A stretch of DNA of 64,000 nucleotides from the NCBI GenBank assembly GCA_029532625.1, contig JARFXM010000005.1, forward strand, positions 310,001 to 374,000, written 5' to 3'. Below the pieces are notes generated by a model. The model was given only the letters and a program-made list of their open reading frames with translations, ran no database searches and was not told where the DNA came from. The translations under genes were made by a program, and so were the position numbers. This DNA comes from Lomentospora prolificans. Its lineage: Eukaryota; Ascomycota; Sordariomycetes; Microascales; Microascaceae. This document shows, piece by piece, positions 34,601 through 44,976 of this stretch. The first letter of the stretch is position 1. Every line of letters starts with the position of its first letter.

Positions 34601-35258
34601 TCGACATAGGCTGGAAACGTACTATTGAACTTGTTTGATTACTTCAGGAGCAAAAATAGCCTCTCGCCATTAGCACTGCCGAATCCCGAGTGGAACCAAC
34701 TAGATGAGAGACGCCGTACACTTCGCTAGGGCAACCATGCTATCGTTCTTCATCCTTGTGGATCGCATTTACCATTTCCACCCGTTGACCCCGGATACGG
34801 AGTGCAGTGACGCTTTCATGGATAAAAATGGTCATTGAAGTACCCAGGCGACGAGAACCACACCTTTCTCTGTCACCTATTGGAGGCTTGGAGGTTATAG
34901 TAACAAAAACAGGGAGATAACAGAATAATTTCGTAGAAAACCCGGACGCCAAAATCCTTAACCGACTGATGCGCATCGTTTCAGTTTTATGCGGTAGGCA
35001 GGTCGAACCTAAGAAGGGTATAAACCGCCCATCAACCATTGCACTTTTCCAGCCCTCTCAACCTTCATAACCTCCCGCGGGCACCGAACGTCCCCACTCC
35101 CCCTCCTCTGTCCTAACAGTGTCGGGTTCAACCAGACAATCGTCCCCTCTCTCTCCGAGTCGTACAAGAACAATCCCCGTTCGACAATTGGGTCGTTTCT
35201 CAGCCATCCACAAGCACATGTTGTGGCGCGAGTTCGGGGATAGTCCGTCGTGGTTCGA
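31697..35258. other. Large gene-poor interval
   Basis: 3.6 kb between AIM21 and TVP18. No convincing gene. The best small frame is 33634-33813 (59 codons), which starts MDHSQTQTSAAYTV and ends in an acidic stretch, with frame-broken continuation downstream; it could be a relic. A 101-codon frame at 34139-34444 begins with a non-ATG codon and matches nothing I know. There are direct repeats of TCAAGTTCT near 33062-33084 (GGTCAAGTTCT twice). No tRNA-like fold was found, although GTCGGGTTCAACC at about 35120 resembles a T-arm by chance. Confidence 0.5.
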
Positions 35259-36044
35259 TTACACAATCATTTGCGCGACACCCTGGCCACCGAGGGTCTT
35301 GCTTCCGACGAAAGCCTGGCCCTTGATGGCTGCCAGGAGGTAGCAGATTGCAGTAAGGGCGAGAACCACACCGGCGGCAATCAAACTGGTTGCGCGGCTA
35401 ACGGTGCTGATGAACTGCACGGCAGCCATGACGCCGTAGGCGGCAGCGCGGGTGTAGTTGGTCGAAACCTTGCGAATCGTGGCATCGAAAGTAGCCGAAG
35501 TAGGGCAGATTCGAAGAAGAAGCGGAACTTCGACAAAGAGGATAACGAAGGCCGATGCGCTAGAGGCAGATATATGTTAGAACTTTGTTGGGAGACACAA
35601 CACGGGATCAGAGATGGGGGTTGAACAAACAGGCAAAGGGCGCAGAAGATGATGATGATGGCATTGAAGGTGAAAATGTTGGCAATTCCCAGCGCAAAGC
35701 AAAGAATCATGGACAGTATTCCGAGCCTATGTATAGTTGTCAGCAAGATTTCTTTTGCCTCATGACTCAACCGCAGGATGTTGCGCATGCTCTCAAGCTT
35801 GGTCCAGCTCCAAGGAGCAGAGCTATGGCTCCACAGGAGAACAGGAGCAAGAACACAGAAGTTATCGAGGGTAGAAAGCTGCTGGAAATATCGGTGATAG
35901 CTCTTACCATTGGCCATAGATACCTATCAAAGAAGTAGGTTAGCAAAGGGGTCTCTATACAATGCAATTACTAGGATGCAGAGATCCCTGCTTGAGCCTC
36001 GACATACTGAAATTCCTTGTCGCGAACTCCTCCTTGAGAGTCAT
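35259..36044 (-). CDS. TVP18: Golgi membrane protein TVP18
   Basis: Four exons, 36044-36008, 35923-35908, 35726-35631 and 35559-35259, give 149 residues, the normal length for the family. The rebuilt N-terminus MTLKEEFATRNFSIYGQWLG matches fungal TVP18. It continues through GILSMILCFALGIANIF, FNAIIIIFCALCLASAFVIL, FVEVPLLLRICPTS, AAAYGVMAAVQFISTV, SLIAAGVVLALTAICYLLAA and the end GGQGVAQMIV. Four membrane helices are visible. Yeast Tvp18 is a late-Golgi vesicle membrane protein of unknown mechanism. Exon 2 is only 16 nt (GTATCTATGGCCAATG) and codes part of FSIYGQW; it is needed to keep frame and conservation. A raw open frame that reads through the third intron (178 codons) is not the product. 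Confidence 0.93.
35908..35923 (-). other. TVP18: 16-nt microexon of TVP18
   Basis: Internal exon flanked by TTGATAG on its 5' side and GTAAGAG on its 3' side. It supplies codons SIYGQ and the first two bases of W. Skipping it would shift the frame at codon 13. Confidence 0.85.
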
Positions 36045-37993
36045 TTTGTCGGTATTTAATTGATTCTTGGGCTATACAGCCAGATAGAAACCACAGGAGT
36101 GCTTAAGACGCTGTTGGGAGACCACCACAACAGAAATTGTGCGAAGCCGATCACTCCACGAGGAACGGCGGGTCCTACGGCGGGTCGGGGTGCGGGACAA
36201 GCTGTCGCGGAGCTTTACAAAGCTTTGGGAATGAGAATGGAAAGGTCGGGATGTTTTTCTTGAAGCACGAATGCTCGATTTCGCGGCGCAAGAATATCAG
36301 ATGCGGTAGAGATGGTTGGTGATGAGGTGACGCTTGGAGTGAAAGTTTGGGTGGTCGGATTCGGTTGATTAAGGAAGTCGTCAAACACTTTGGAGTAGTA
36401 ATAATACGTAGCCTCTTTTTTGGGGTGGTCTGGATGGACCGGGATATGAGGCTGGGACAAGCTCAATGTGTTTCTGAGGTGACTCTAGGTACCTCGTACT
36501 CCCAGGTAAGTTACGTGTCCCTGCTTGGCGCGGGTTCGCTTCAGGAACTTTTTACTGGCGACGAAGGGGGGGCAAGACTCGGCCCACTACAGCTATATTC
36601 ACTGTTGGTCAGCCAGCGCTCAAGTCATCAATGGATGGATACCACGCATTAAGCCAACCAGCCCGCGTTGCTGGCAGCACTGAACTCAGTGGCATGGTGC
36701 TGGTGACAGAGGGAGCCAGCCTGCCAGCCTGCGCCACTCGGCTCTGGTTCCTCTACCTCCAGGGTACATAATCAATGAACCCTGTCTTGGCGAGGTATTA
36801 TTAAGGCTGGTTCCGGCCGAACTCCATCCTGTACCGTCCTGTTCCTTCACAGCCTGGCTGGCGGTAGGCGAGGAAACGAGAACAATATTAGGTGATCCCC
36901 TAGTGATACAAGAAAAAAGCCCACTGGGGCACGAGGTTACTGGTAGAATGGAGGATGAAAGAAAAAAAAAAAAAGAAATAAGACCCTACCAATACAGCAG
37001 AGCGCTCTGTTCCTGGCAACCGGAATTTTTGCATGTCCAAAAGAGGGGGGGGGGAATATTTACTCTCGATCTTAACTCGTTGCCGTTCCCGTCCAATGGT
37101 GCCGGCTCGCTTCTGAGTTGGGATGGGGGAAGATTGATGATTCTCGCACCCGCACAAAACGTGGTCTTGGGCAATGGGCAGTTTTGTACTTGTCCGAATT
37201 CCTTCCGAAACAAGTTCCAGACACTTGAATTCCCCCAGGTGATGCACCGTCGATCTGTTCTCGAAAACTAAATTGGGAAATCAGGGGAAGATTACAGTTG
37301 TCGTTCATGAACAGCCGAGCGGCTCATTGTTCTCTATATGTATTTTTTTTGCCCCCGAAATGCTGTTGCCTCTGGAATGCGTTGATATTGCTGACGACGA
37401 CGGTCTTACGAGTACGGTGCAGGCAACAAGAATAAATCAGTACCAGTACCGAACACAGCCTCCAGAGGCGTCTCCCATGTCTGTGCCGTGCAATCTAGCC
37501 AATTGCTGACCGTAGCATCGGTGATCAAGGAGGCGCGACATGAAGGACTGAATAGAAGCCGGGCTGTAGATGAGTAATTCCAAATATGAAGCTATCGTGG
37601 TTCCTTGTGAAATAGGGTGTTTTCAATGACTTGCCCTTAATCGGGTCAGGAACACCTTCTAAATCTGTTTCCTGACCCCGCCGGAAGGGGCCTTTTAGAG
37701 CCTCAAGTGATGGCTCAGTCAACCCGGTCCAATGGCGTTAATAATCATCACCCGACATTTCCTCGGACCGGAATGAGCGGAGCAACGAGCTGCGGCATCG
37801 GAGAGCTGCCGAGAGATACCGGCGTGGCGGGGTTGGTGGCTAGCGTCCGTCAGTCGATGATGTCGTTACCTCCGTAGAACCACCCAACACAAACCCTCCA
37901 CAAATCAATTTCTGTAAGATCAAGACCGCCCGAACACCGAGTCTTACTCTAGCATTTAAGCTTCGTTTACAGCTGTTCAGTATCTCCGTTGCC
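36045..37993. other. Divergent intergenic, TVP18 and cyclodeaminase-family gene
   Basis: 1.95 kb without a supported gene. It contains several GCCAGCC/GGCTGG words (36655-36725, 36850-36862), an A run near 36962-36975 and a G run near 37046-37055. The 200 bases before 37994 form the likely promoter of the cyclodeaminase-family gene. Confidence 0.5.
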
Positions 37994-39294
37994 ATGACCC
38001 TAACCATATTGACCAACGATCAGGCGAAGTCGGTGCTGGATAACCTGACCTTGGCCCAGCTTGATGGGTTTCAGAGGCATCTGTCTAAAGCACTTCGGGA
38101 ATACTCTACAAACACTCAGACGATACAGGATGGGACATATCACCAACCTCATAGAACTCGGTACGAGAACCCGAAGACGGGCGCAACCACCTTATTCATG
38201 CCATCCGTTGGTCCTATGGGGATGGGTATCAAAGGCAGGTTCCTTCGCAGATGAGAGTCAGAGGAACTCACCGAATGGCTAATCTATTCGCTATAGTTGT
38301 CACTTTGAGTACACCCCAAAAAGGTGCGCGGAAGCACGGAGCAGAGACACTTCCAGTCATCCGGCCGACGGGGGCCATCACGCTCTTTGCGCCAGATGGA
38401 ACTACGACCGGTTTTCTACACGCAGGTGCCATCACTGCATTTAGGACCGCATTGGCATCTTCTATCCTGCTCAGGCTCAGGAGAAATGTGCAACACATTG
38501 TTGTCTTTGGCGCAGGAAAACAAGCCTACTGGCATGTTCGCCTGGCCCTCTTACAGAACGGCAGTACCGTCACACGAGTCACTGTCATCAATCGAAAGAA
38601 GGAAACAGCTCAGGAGATGCTCGATGATTTGAAGAACGTTGCCCCAGAACTCAAGAGCCGCGAGGGATGGGAGCCCACGGAGCTCGACTTCCTCACGCCC
38701 GATACCGTTGGTTACGTCGGGCTACTCCAACGAAGACTTCAAGAGGCTGATGTGATATTCTGTTGCACCCCTTCAACAGAGGATTTATTCGACGGCAGCA
38801 TCTTGACGTCCGAGGAAGGCAGGAAGAAGACGCGGTTGATCGTCGCGGTGGGAAGTTACACTCCAGAAATGAGAGAGCTACCCCAATCATTGCTGCTGCA
38901 GTCAGCGAAGGCGCCTCGTGAAGATCCCATCGATGGTGGGGCCATCGTGGTCGACACATTGGAAGGCGTATTGACCGAGGCGGGTGAGATCATTCAGGCC
39001 AAGATTGGCCCTAGCCGTCTTGTTGAGTAAGTCATTTGTTCCCTGCCGCCCTGTCCTTCATTCTTGACTAATTACAATACAAGGTTGGGAGAGGTTGTCG
39101 GCCTTGAACATACTGATCACGAAAGCCCCGTGAGGCGAGCGAGGACTACGGACAAGGCGAGAGAGCAGTGGCTTGGGGAGGGGAACGTTATATTCAAGAG
39201 TGTGGGGCTTGGCCTTATGGACTTGACAATTGGCAGCTATCTTATCGAGGTCGCCAATGAAGCCGGATTAGGAACTCGGGTTGAAGGCTTCTAG
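37994..39294 (+). CDS. Ornithine cyclodeaminase/mu-crystallin family protein
   Basis: Three exons, 37994-38234, 38297-39026 and 39084-39294, encode 393 residues. The fold joins a substrate-binding domain with a Rossmann domain. Visible parts are TGATTLFMPSVGPMGMGIKVVTL, RPTGAITLFAPDGTTTGFLHAGAITAFRTALAS, the NAD(P) loop VVFGAGKQAYWH, RVTVINRKKE, ADVIFCCTPSTEDLFDG and VAVGSYTPEMRELP. Family members convert ornithine to proline, reduce ketimines or make/oxidise alanine-type amino acids, so the reaction here is open. The K-VV motif after GMGI is only restored if intron 1 uses a GC donor (AAAG/GCAGGT) with a normal TATAG acceptor. The second intron is ordinary GTAAGT-AAG. Neighbours give no pathway hint. 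Confidence 0.9.
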
Positions 39295-40074
39295 ACGCAG
39301 GCATCACATGCTTTTGGGATTGGCATGGGTAAAACTTCTTCAAGGAAGGCACGTGGAGAGATCGTGATGGCGAACCTATCTCGAATCCGGAATCCGGAAT
39401 CTGGGGACCCCACAAAAAAGTACACAGCCGGGCGTTCATATTAATAATAGCCAGCTGTTGCATATGATAATCCAAGGTCAAAGCTAGCGGTGATGAAAGT
39501 TAGGTACTTGGTGGTGTTCAGGGCCGAGTCGGATAGTATGGCCGAGTCTCCCAGCAAGGTAGACGCGGCCAGCTAGTCTTACTGCTAGAACGAGAAGTCG
39601 CCAGTGAGGAGCGCTGCTGACTGTACTGCCTAGGAAACCCGCCACTATCCGGCCTGTGTTAACATGTGAAAATGCACAACATCATTGTTCACAGGTGTGG
39701 GGCTGTCCTGCCTGTCGTTGCTACCAAGTAGTCAGCTGGGTGCCAAGACCCTTCACACTTGTCCCTAAACGCCGGGATGCCTCGGCCTGGTGTGCGCTGA
39801 CATCAGAATGTCTTGTCATGTCGGACGCATTTCCAGTTTGGAATCTCTGACCTGGTGATGAAGCTTATGTTCCCCACGGCAAACATCCGAGGTAACTTTG
39901 TCTCTTTTGAAACTGTTCATATTAATAAAGCTTCCTACAAGTTCTCTTTTCGCATCGTCGAAATTCTTTTTGTACTCACTTGATTAAACATCTTGTCCAC
40001 CTTCTTGCTTCCCTCACCCCACCTATACTCCCTTTTCCACTAGCTACAAGACACTACTACGCAGTAACATAACA
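39295..40074. other. Promoter region of thiolase gene
   Basis: 780 bases between two genes read in the same direction. The last 150 bases before the thiolase ATG are pyrimidine- and A/C-rich, with TTAATAAAG near 39924 as a possible TATA-like element. No further gene seen. Confidence 0.5.
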
Positions 40075-41577
40075 ATGGGTGGTAAGTTTAGAGAACCAGC
40101 TTCCTCTGCTTCTGTTCTAAAGAGCAATTTTCATTGACTTTGCGCAATTAGCTTTCGACAGGCTATCTCAGGTCTCTGGCCAGATCACTGGCAATACCAA
40201 CCCCAGCGGCCGCGCAAAGATTCTAGAGAAGAACCCCGACGATGTACGTATTTCGCGCCTCCTCATACAACCACGCCACCAAATCTCGTGTCCTCGGCCT
40301 CGAGGCTGGAGTCTGCAGCTTCGTAACTTCTGACACTAACGGACTCTATTCGTAGGTCGTCGTAACTGCCTGTTGCAGGACTGCCTTCACCAAGGGTGGA
40401 AGGGGAGGCTTCAAGGACACCGCCGCTGCCGATCTCGTTGTTGGTGTCCTCTCCGCCATCGTCGAACGCTCCAAGATCAATCCCAAATACGTCGAGGACA
40501 TCTGCGTCGGTACTGTGCTCGCGCCCGGTGGCGGTGCCACCGAGATGCGTGCGGCCTCCTTGGCTGCTGGTTTCCCCGAGACCACTGCCGTCCGCTCGCT
40601 CAACCGACAGTGCTCGTCCGGTCTCCAGGCCTGCGTCGATGTCGCTAACCAGATCAAGGCTGGCATGATCGACGTTGGTATTGGTGCTGGTGTTGAGAGC
40701 ATGAGCACCCAGTACGGGTGAGTAGGCCCATTAACCCGCGATGCTCTCGGTGTCCGTACTGACATGTTTCTCTACTAGGCCTCAAGCCGTTACTGAGTTC
40801 TCCGAGCTCCTCGAGAGCCACACCGAGGCAGCCAACTGCAAGGTACCCATGGGTGTCCTGTCCGAGAATATGGCCAAAGATCTCGGCATTACTCGTGCTT
40901 CTCAGGACGCCTTCGCCGCCAACTCCTACAAGAAGGCCCTCGAGGCCCAGAAGCAGGGCCTTTTCAACGACGAGATTGTCCCTCTCAAGGTCAAGTGGGA
41001 GGACCCCAAGTCTGGTGAGGTCAAGGAGATTGTCGTCGACAAGGATGACGGCATCCGACCTGGCGTCACCGCCGAATCCCTTGGCAAGATCAAGGCGTCC
41101 TTCTCCAAGGATGGCACCATCCACGCCGGTAACGCTTCTCAGATCTCGGACGGCGCCGCTGCCGTTCTTCTCATGAAGCGATCCACGGCGGAGAAGCTCG
41201 GCCAGCCCATCCTCGGCAAGTTTGTCTGCGCCTCCATCATTGGCGTCAAGCCCCTCCTCATGGGTCAGGGGCCCTGGGCGGCCATCCCCAAGGCCCTTGC
41301 TCTTGCCAACATCGGCCGCGACGATGTCGATATCTACGAGATCAACGAAGCTTTCGCCAGCCAGTGCCTCTGGTGCGCGAACGAGCTCGGCATCCCCCAC
41401 GAGAAGATCAACCCTAAGGGTGGTGCCATTGCCTTCGGCCACCCACTTGGCTGCACTGGAGCCAGGCAGGTGTCGACTCTGCTCTATGAGCTCAAGAGGA
41501 CAGGGAAGAAGATTGGCAACACTTCGATGTGTATCGGAACCGGTATGGGTATGAGCGCTGTTTGGGTTGCCGAGTAA
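40075..41577 (+). CDS. POT1: Peroxisomal 3-ketoacyl-CoA thiolase (acetyl-CoA acyltransferase)
   Basis: Four exons, 40075-40081, 40152-40243, 40356-40717 and 40779-41577, encode 419 residues. The enzyme performs the last step of beta-oxidation, splitting 3-ketoacyl-CoA with CoA. Catalytic residues are Cys119 (LNRQCSSGLQA), His375 (AFGHPLGCTGARQ) and Cys405 (SMCIGTGMG); NEAFASQ is also present. The N-terminus MGAFDRLSQVSGQI contains RLSQVSGQI at 6-14, which fits the PTS2 pattern (R-L-x5-Q then a hydrophobic residue), pointing to PEX7-dependent import. This sets it apart from cytosolic or mitochondrial acetoacetyl-CoA thiolases. The first coding exon is only 7 nt (ATGGGTG), so start prediction from open frames alone would miss it. 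The next exon restores Ala-Phe-Asp-Arg in frame. Confidence 0.95.
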
Positions 41578-42292
41578 ATTTAGTCTATTGCTTTGATACC
41601 AGGGAAAATTGGCTTTGATAGAATGTTGGTCCAGCAAACTGAAGCCTATGTACAAATATGAATACACTTTTGATGATTGAATTCAATATACTTTGCAAGG
41701 TAGCCAACAATTAAATCTCAGTGTTGGTCCCAAGGAGCTTAATGGCGGGGGGTGATCCTTTGTGACACAAGGGTGTGAGCTCATTGAAAGCCAGCTGCTG
41801 GCGTTGCTTACCCCGCCAGCTACTGGCGAGATTGAGCTCTTACACGAAGCTCTCCGAATTTCCTTCTTTCCCCAGAACCAAATTCCAAACGAGCCCGATT
41901 ACCACTTGGGGATTGGGGTAGAAAATGCGGGATATTCAACAAGACTGGAAATTAGTGGGGATTCCGCGGGCTTCAACCCACCCAAGGCCCGCGAGCGACA
42001 CGCTGACACCCCTTCTACACGCTGAATAGTCACGTGCCGAATAGGCGGGTTTAGCACCAGAAACTTGCCATGTCTGGAAGGTTTTCACAGGCACAGAGAC
42101 GGGTTGACCCTTCCAGCCTTTTTTATGTCGTCACAAATTATTTAGCTCAATCGGCAGATAGCTCCACGCAAACAATCCGACAACGTTGCTTTGCCCTTTT
42201 CTTCCCATCCACGCCTGGTCTTTGAATAGCTTCGACGCACACACAACGTCGACACTCAATTAGTCCCGTTCTTGAGATTTTTGGGGGATTGC
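41578..42292. other. Intergenic, thiolase to OPI3
   Basis: About 710 bases. Near 41790-41830 there are GCCAGCTGCTGGC and GCCAGCTACTGGC palindromic words. The region also includes the far promoter of OPI3. An 87-codon frame (41762-42025) shows no family and is not called. Confidence 0.5.
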
Positions 42293-42319
42293 GTTTTTCT
42301 TTTTTTTTTCCTTTTTTCT
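42293..42319 (+). promoter_or_regulatory. Pyrimidine tract before OPI3 start
   Basis: A T-dominated tract (GTTTTTC, then about ten T, CC, then six T) ends 17 bases before the ATG at 42336. CT-rich stretches directly before the start or transcription start are common in highly expressed fungal genes. No TATA box is obvious upstream. Confidence 0.4.
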
Positions 42320-42335
42320 GCATCGTTTCGTCAAG

Positions 42336-43159
42336 ATGTCGGTCGCTATTGCTGATTTGGTCGATTTCGACCAGCAGAGCCTCTTCAGTACGGATGCCAG
42401 ATGTTGTGTATGAAGACGGATGCTAACGGGAAGATAGTCTCTGCTGCCTCGATTGCGTTCAACCCGTTGTTCTGGAAGTGAGTCGCATAGTTATATGCTG
42501 ATAGACCCCTCTCATAGAAAGTCGACAGATGAGCTAACATTGTACCACCAGCATTGTTGCCCGCCAAGGTCCGAACCGTCCATACCCCTCCCAAGAAAGC
42601 CAAACATAACCCGTAAGATCTAACACGAGTCTCCACGACAGAATACCGCAACAAGATCCTCACCAAGCTCTTCGGCGGCAACTCCCAGGTCGCCTGCTAC
42701 TTCCTCGCCGCCACCATCTTCTCCCTCGGCATGGTGCGCGACTACCTCTACAAGGCCGCCCTCGCCGACCAGCCCAAGCATCCCGCACTCGAGTCCGACA
42801 ACGTCAAGCTCGTCGCCTACGCCCTCTTTGCCGCCGGCAACATCCTCGTCATCACCTCGACCTGGGCCCTCGGCATCACCGGCACCTTCCTCGGTGATTA
42901 CTTTGGCATCCTTATGGACGATATGGTTACTGGTTTCCCTTTCAATGTTACCGATGCACCCATGTACTATGGCTCTACTATGAGCTTCCTCGGTGCCGCG
43001 TTGTACTACGGAAAGCCGGCTGGTATCTTCCTTACTGCGTGGGTGTTCCTTGTCTACAAGGTTGCGCTGAGCTACGAGAATCCCTTCACTGCTGGTATTT
43101 ACGCCAAGAGGGAGCAGGAGAGAGCTGCCCAGAAGAAGAGGAGCAAGAAGGCCCAGTAA
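42336..43159 (+). CDS. OPI3: Phospholipid methyltransferase OPI3 (class III PEMT)
   Basis: Four exons, 42336-42387, 42438-42477, 42552-42568 and 42642-43159, give 208 residues, the family's usual length. Opi3 makes the last two methylations from phosphatidylethanolamine to phosphatidylcholine in the ER, using S-adenosylmethionine. The rebuilt start reads MSVAIADLVDFDQQSLFISA, then ASIAFNPLFWNIVARQEYRN and KILTKLFGGNSQVACYFLA. Later signatures are GITGTFLGDYFGILMD, VTGFPFNVTDAPMYYGSTMSFLG (SAM/phospholipid site region) and the basic ER-type tail ending KKRSKKAQ. Four membrane segments are visible. Exon 3 is just 17 nt and encodes most of IVARQ. All junctions restore frame. Confidence 0.95.
42552..42568 (+). 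other. OPI3: 17-nt microexon of OPI3
   Basis: Internal exon between CCACCAG and GTCCGAAC. It carries one base of Asn, the codons ATT GTT GCC CGC CAA and one base of Glu. The flanking donor GTCCGA is weak, so intron retention or skipping is conceivable; skipping would shift the frame. Confidence 0.8.
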
Positions 43160-44976
43160 AGGGCTTCTGGGTTAGTTGGTGATGGTAGTAGAGGGGAAGT
43201 GTTGCTTAACCAGGGACGTCCAATCAGGAGTTGTAGTTGAGTTGCCTGGTGTTTGGGCGCGGGATGTTTAAGCTTATGAGTTTTGCCAAACTTGTGGACT
43301 TGGAGGGAACAGACATCCAGCAGCAATCCTGGTCAAGATTGCTAGGGGAATTTTATCTGCAGAGCGGAGGGAAGGAACGGGGCGTTCAACAAGCTCCAAT
43401 GAAGGGGAAAAAAACAAAACATCTGGGTAAATACGGTGGACTATATAAGGGAGGGTTGCATCTACGCAGCGTCGACTTGTGATAGTTTTTAATTTCAACA
43501 TCTCATGGTTCCTATATAGTCTTTTCCCTTGTCCTCCACCACATCCGAAGGATTTGGGGAGGGGCGGTCGCGAACCACCTTACGAGTGAGCCGGCCTCGT
43601 TACCCTGTCGGCTTCAAGGCCCCTCTCTAGCATCCCAAAGTCGATGGCCCGTATAGATGAAGAGCCGGCTCCTACCGCGTACTTCAACACAGGTCCCTTC
43701 AGCACTAGCCAGGTCCCAGGGCGCCAAGGGCTCTGGATTGATACCTCCATCTCAAAGAGCTGGATCTTGAATGAACCCATGCACCAAGCCTTCTCTCCGT
43801 TGGCGAGCTTCCTGTCAGACCCAATCCAACCAAAGGATAATAACCTCGAGCAAGATGAACCACTCACTGACTCTCTGATTGCAAGCTGACTTTAACGGAG
43901 ACGACGCACCTGTTAGACGCTGCCTGTCTCGGATCCTAGGATATGATATGCTATCGGATCCCATAGCAAAATTCCCAACACCGTTCGTGAAAAAAATAAA
44001 AAAAGAGGAAGCGCTTATACGACGGTGTGAGGACTTAGATCAATTTCAGGGGGGTATTTGGACTTGATTGTAGCAGAGGTACATCCATCTAATTGTATGG
44101 GAATTATGTTTCGAGAGGTGAAAGCTGGCAGCCCTGATGGAGTCGTTGCGGACTTAAACCGACTCTACCTAGTCATGTTGGCTTGAGACATTGACGAAGA
44201 GTTTCGTATATCAGACGATAAATCACTTTGCCGTATACCAAAAACGCCAAATTTCAAAAACATATAATACAGTTTTTATCGAAATCAAAATCTTCTTGTA
44301 GACATTGAGCACCTCTTAATTTCAACGCATCATCAACACCAGTCTGGATGTTCGCGTATTGCATCAGGTGAAGTGGGCATGGCCCCGCATCTATTAGCTC
44401 AGCCCCCGTTTGATGAACAGAGAAGCGAATATTACCCTGCACGAAGCTGGCAATAACCAACCTGCCAGCTTAGAGACATTGAACTGCCTGACAAGGGTAC
44501 AAAGTCAAAGGTACCCATCACATCACGCTTCACGGTCGCGCTTCTCGATTCGTCCAGCTCAACGACATCCAGCAGTATTAAGCGCGCAGTCCTGCATTCT
44601 CCGGTATTGCCAGGCAATACTGTTTCCGCAACCTACCTCGACCGCCCCAACCATTCTCAACTACAAACTGACCAGTTTGGATTTACGAGAGGCTCTCTCA
44701 CCCTGCTACATGCGAGTCGATGCCGACGCTTCCATCTACCGACTATGCCGGCGAGTCTATGCCGTCATGATTAAATTTCGTCTGCCGTAACCACTGCAGG
44801 AACGCCCCTAGAGACCGCTGAACGGAGCCTGCAAGAAGAAGGGCAATTCGAGGCCGGAAACAAGTTACCTGCTCTCCACCAGACCACAATTACCATTATA
44901 CCTAGAGTGTCTTTTTTTTTTCTTTTAGCTCTAATTCCGTGCGGTCTCTTTAATTTCACAGACCTCAACGCCAACG
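43160..44976. other. Intergenic, OPI3 to disordered nuclear-type gene
   Basis: 1.8 kb with no supported gene. Frames of 81-126 codons here (43644-43889, 44410-44790) match nothing I know and lack clear codon bias. A T tract at about 44921-44934 lies 45 bases before the next ATG. Confidence 0.5.

Noticed and set aside
35100..35200. tRNA-like T-arm word GTCGGGTTCAACC
   Set aside because: No matching acceptor stem, D-arm or anticodon stem could be built on either strand.
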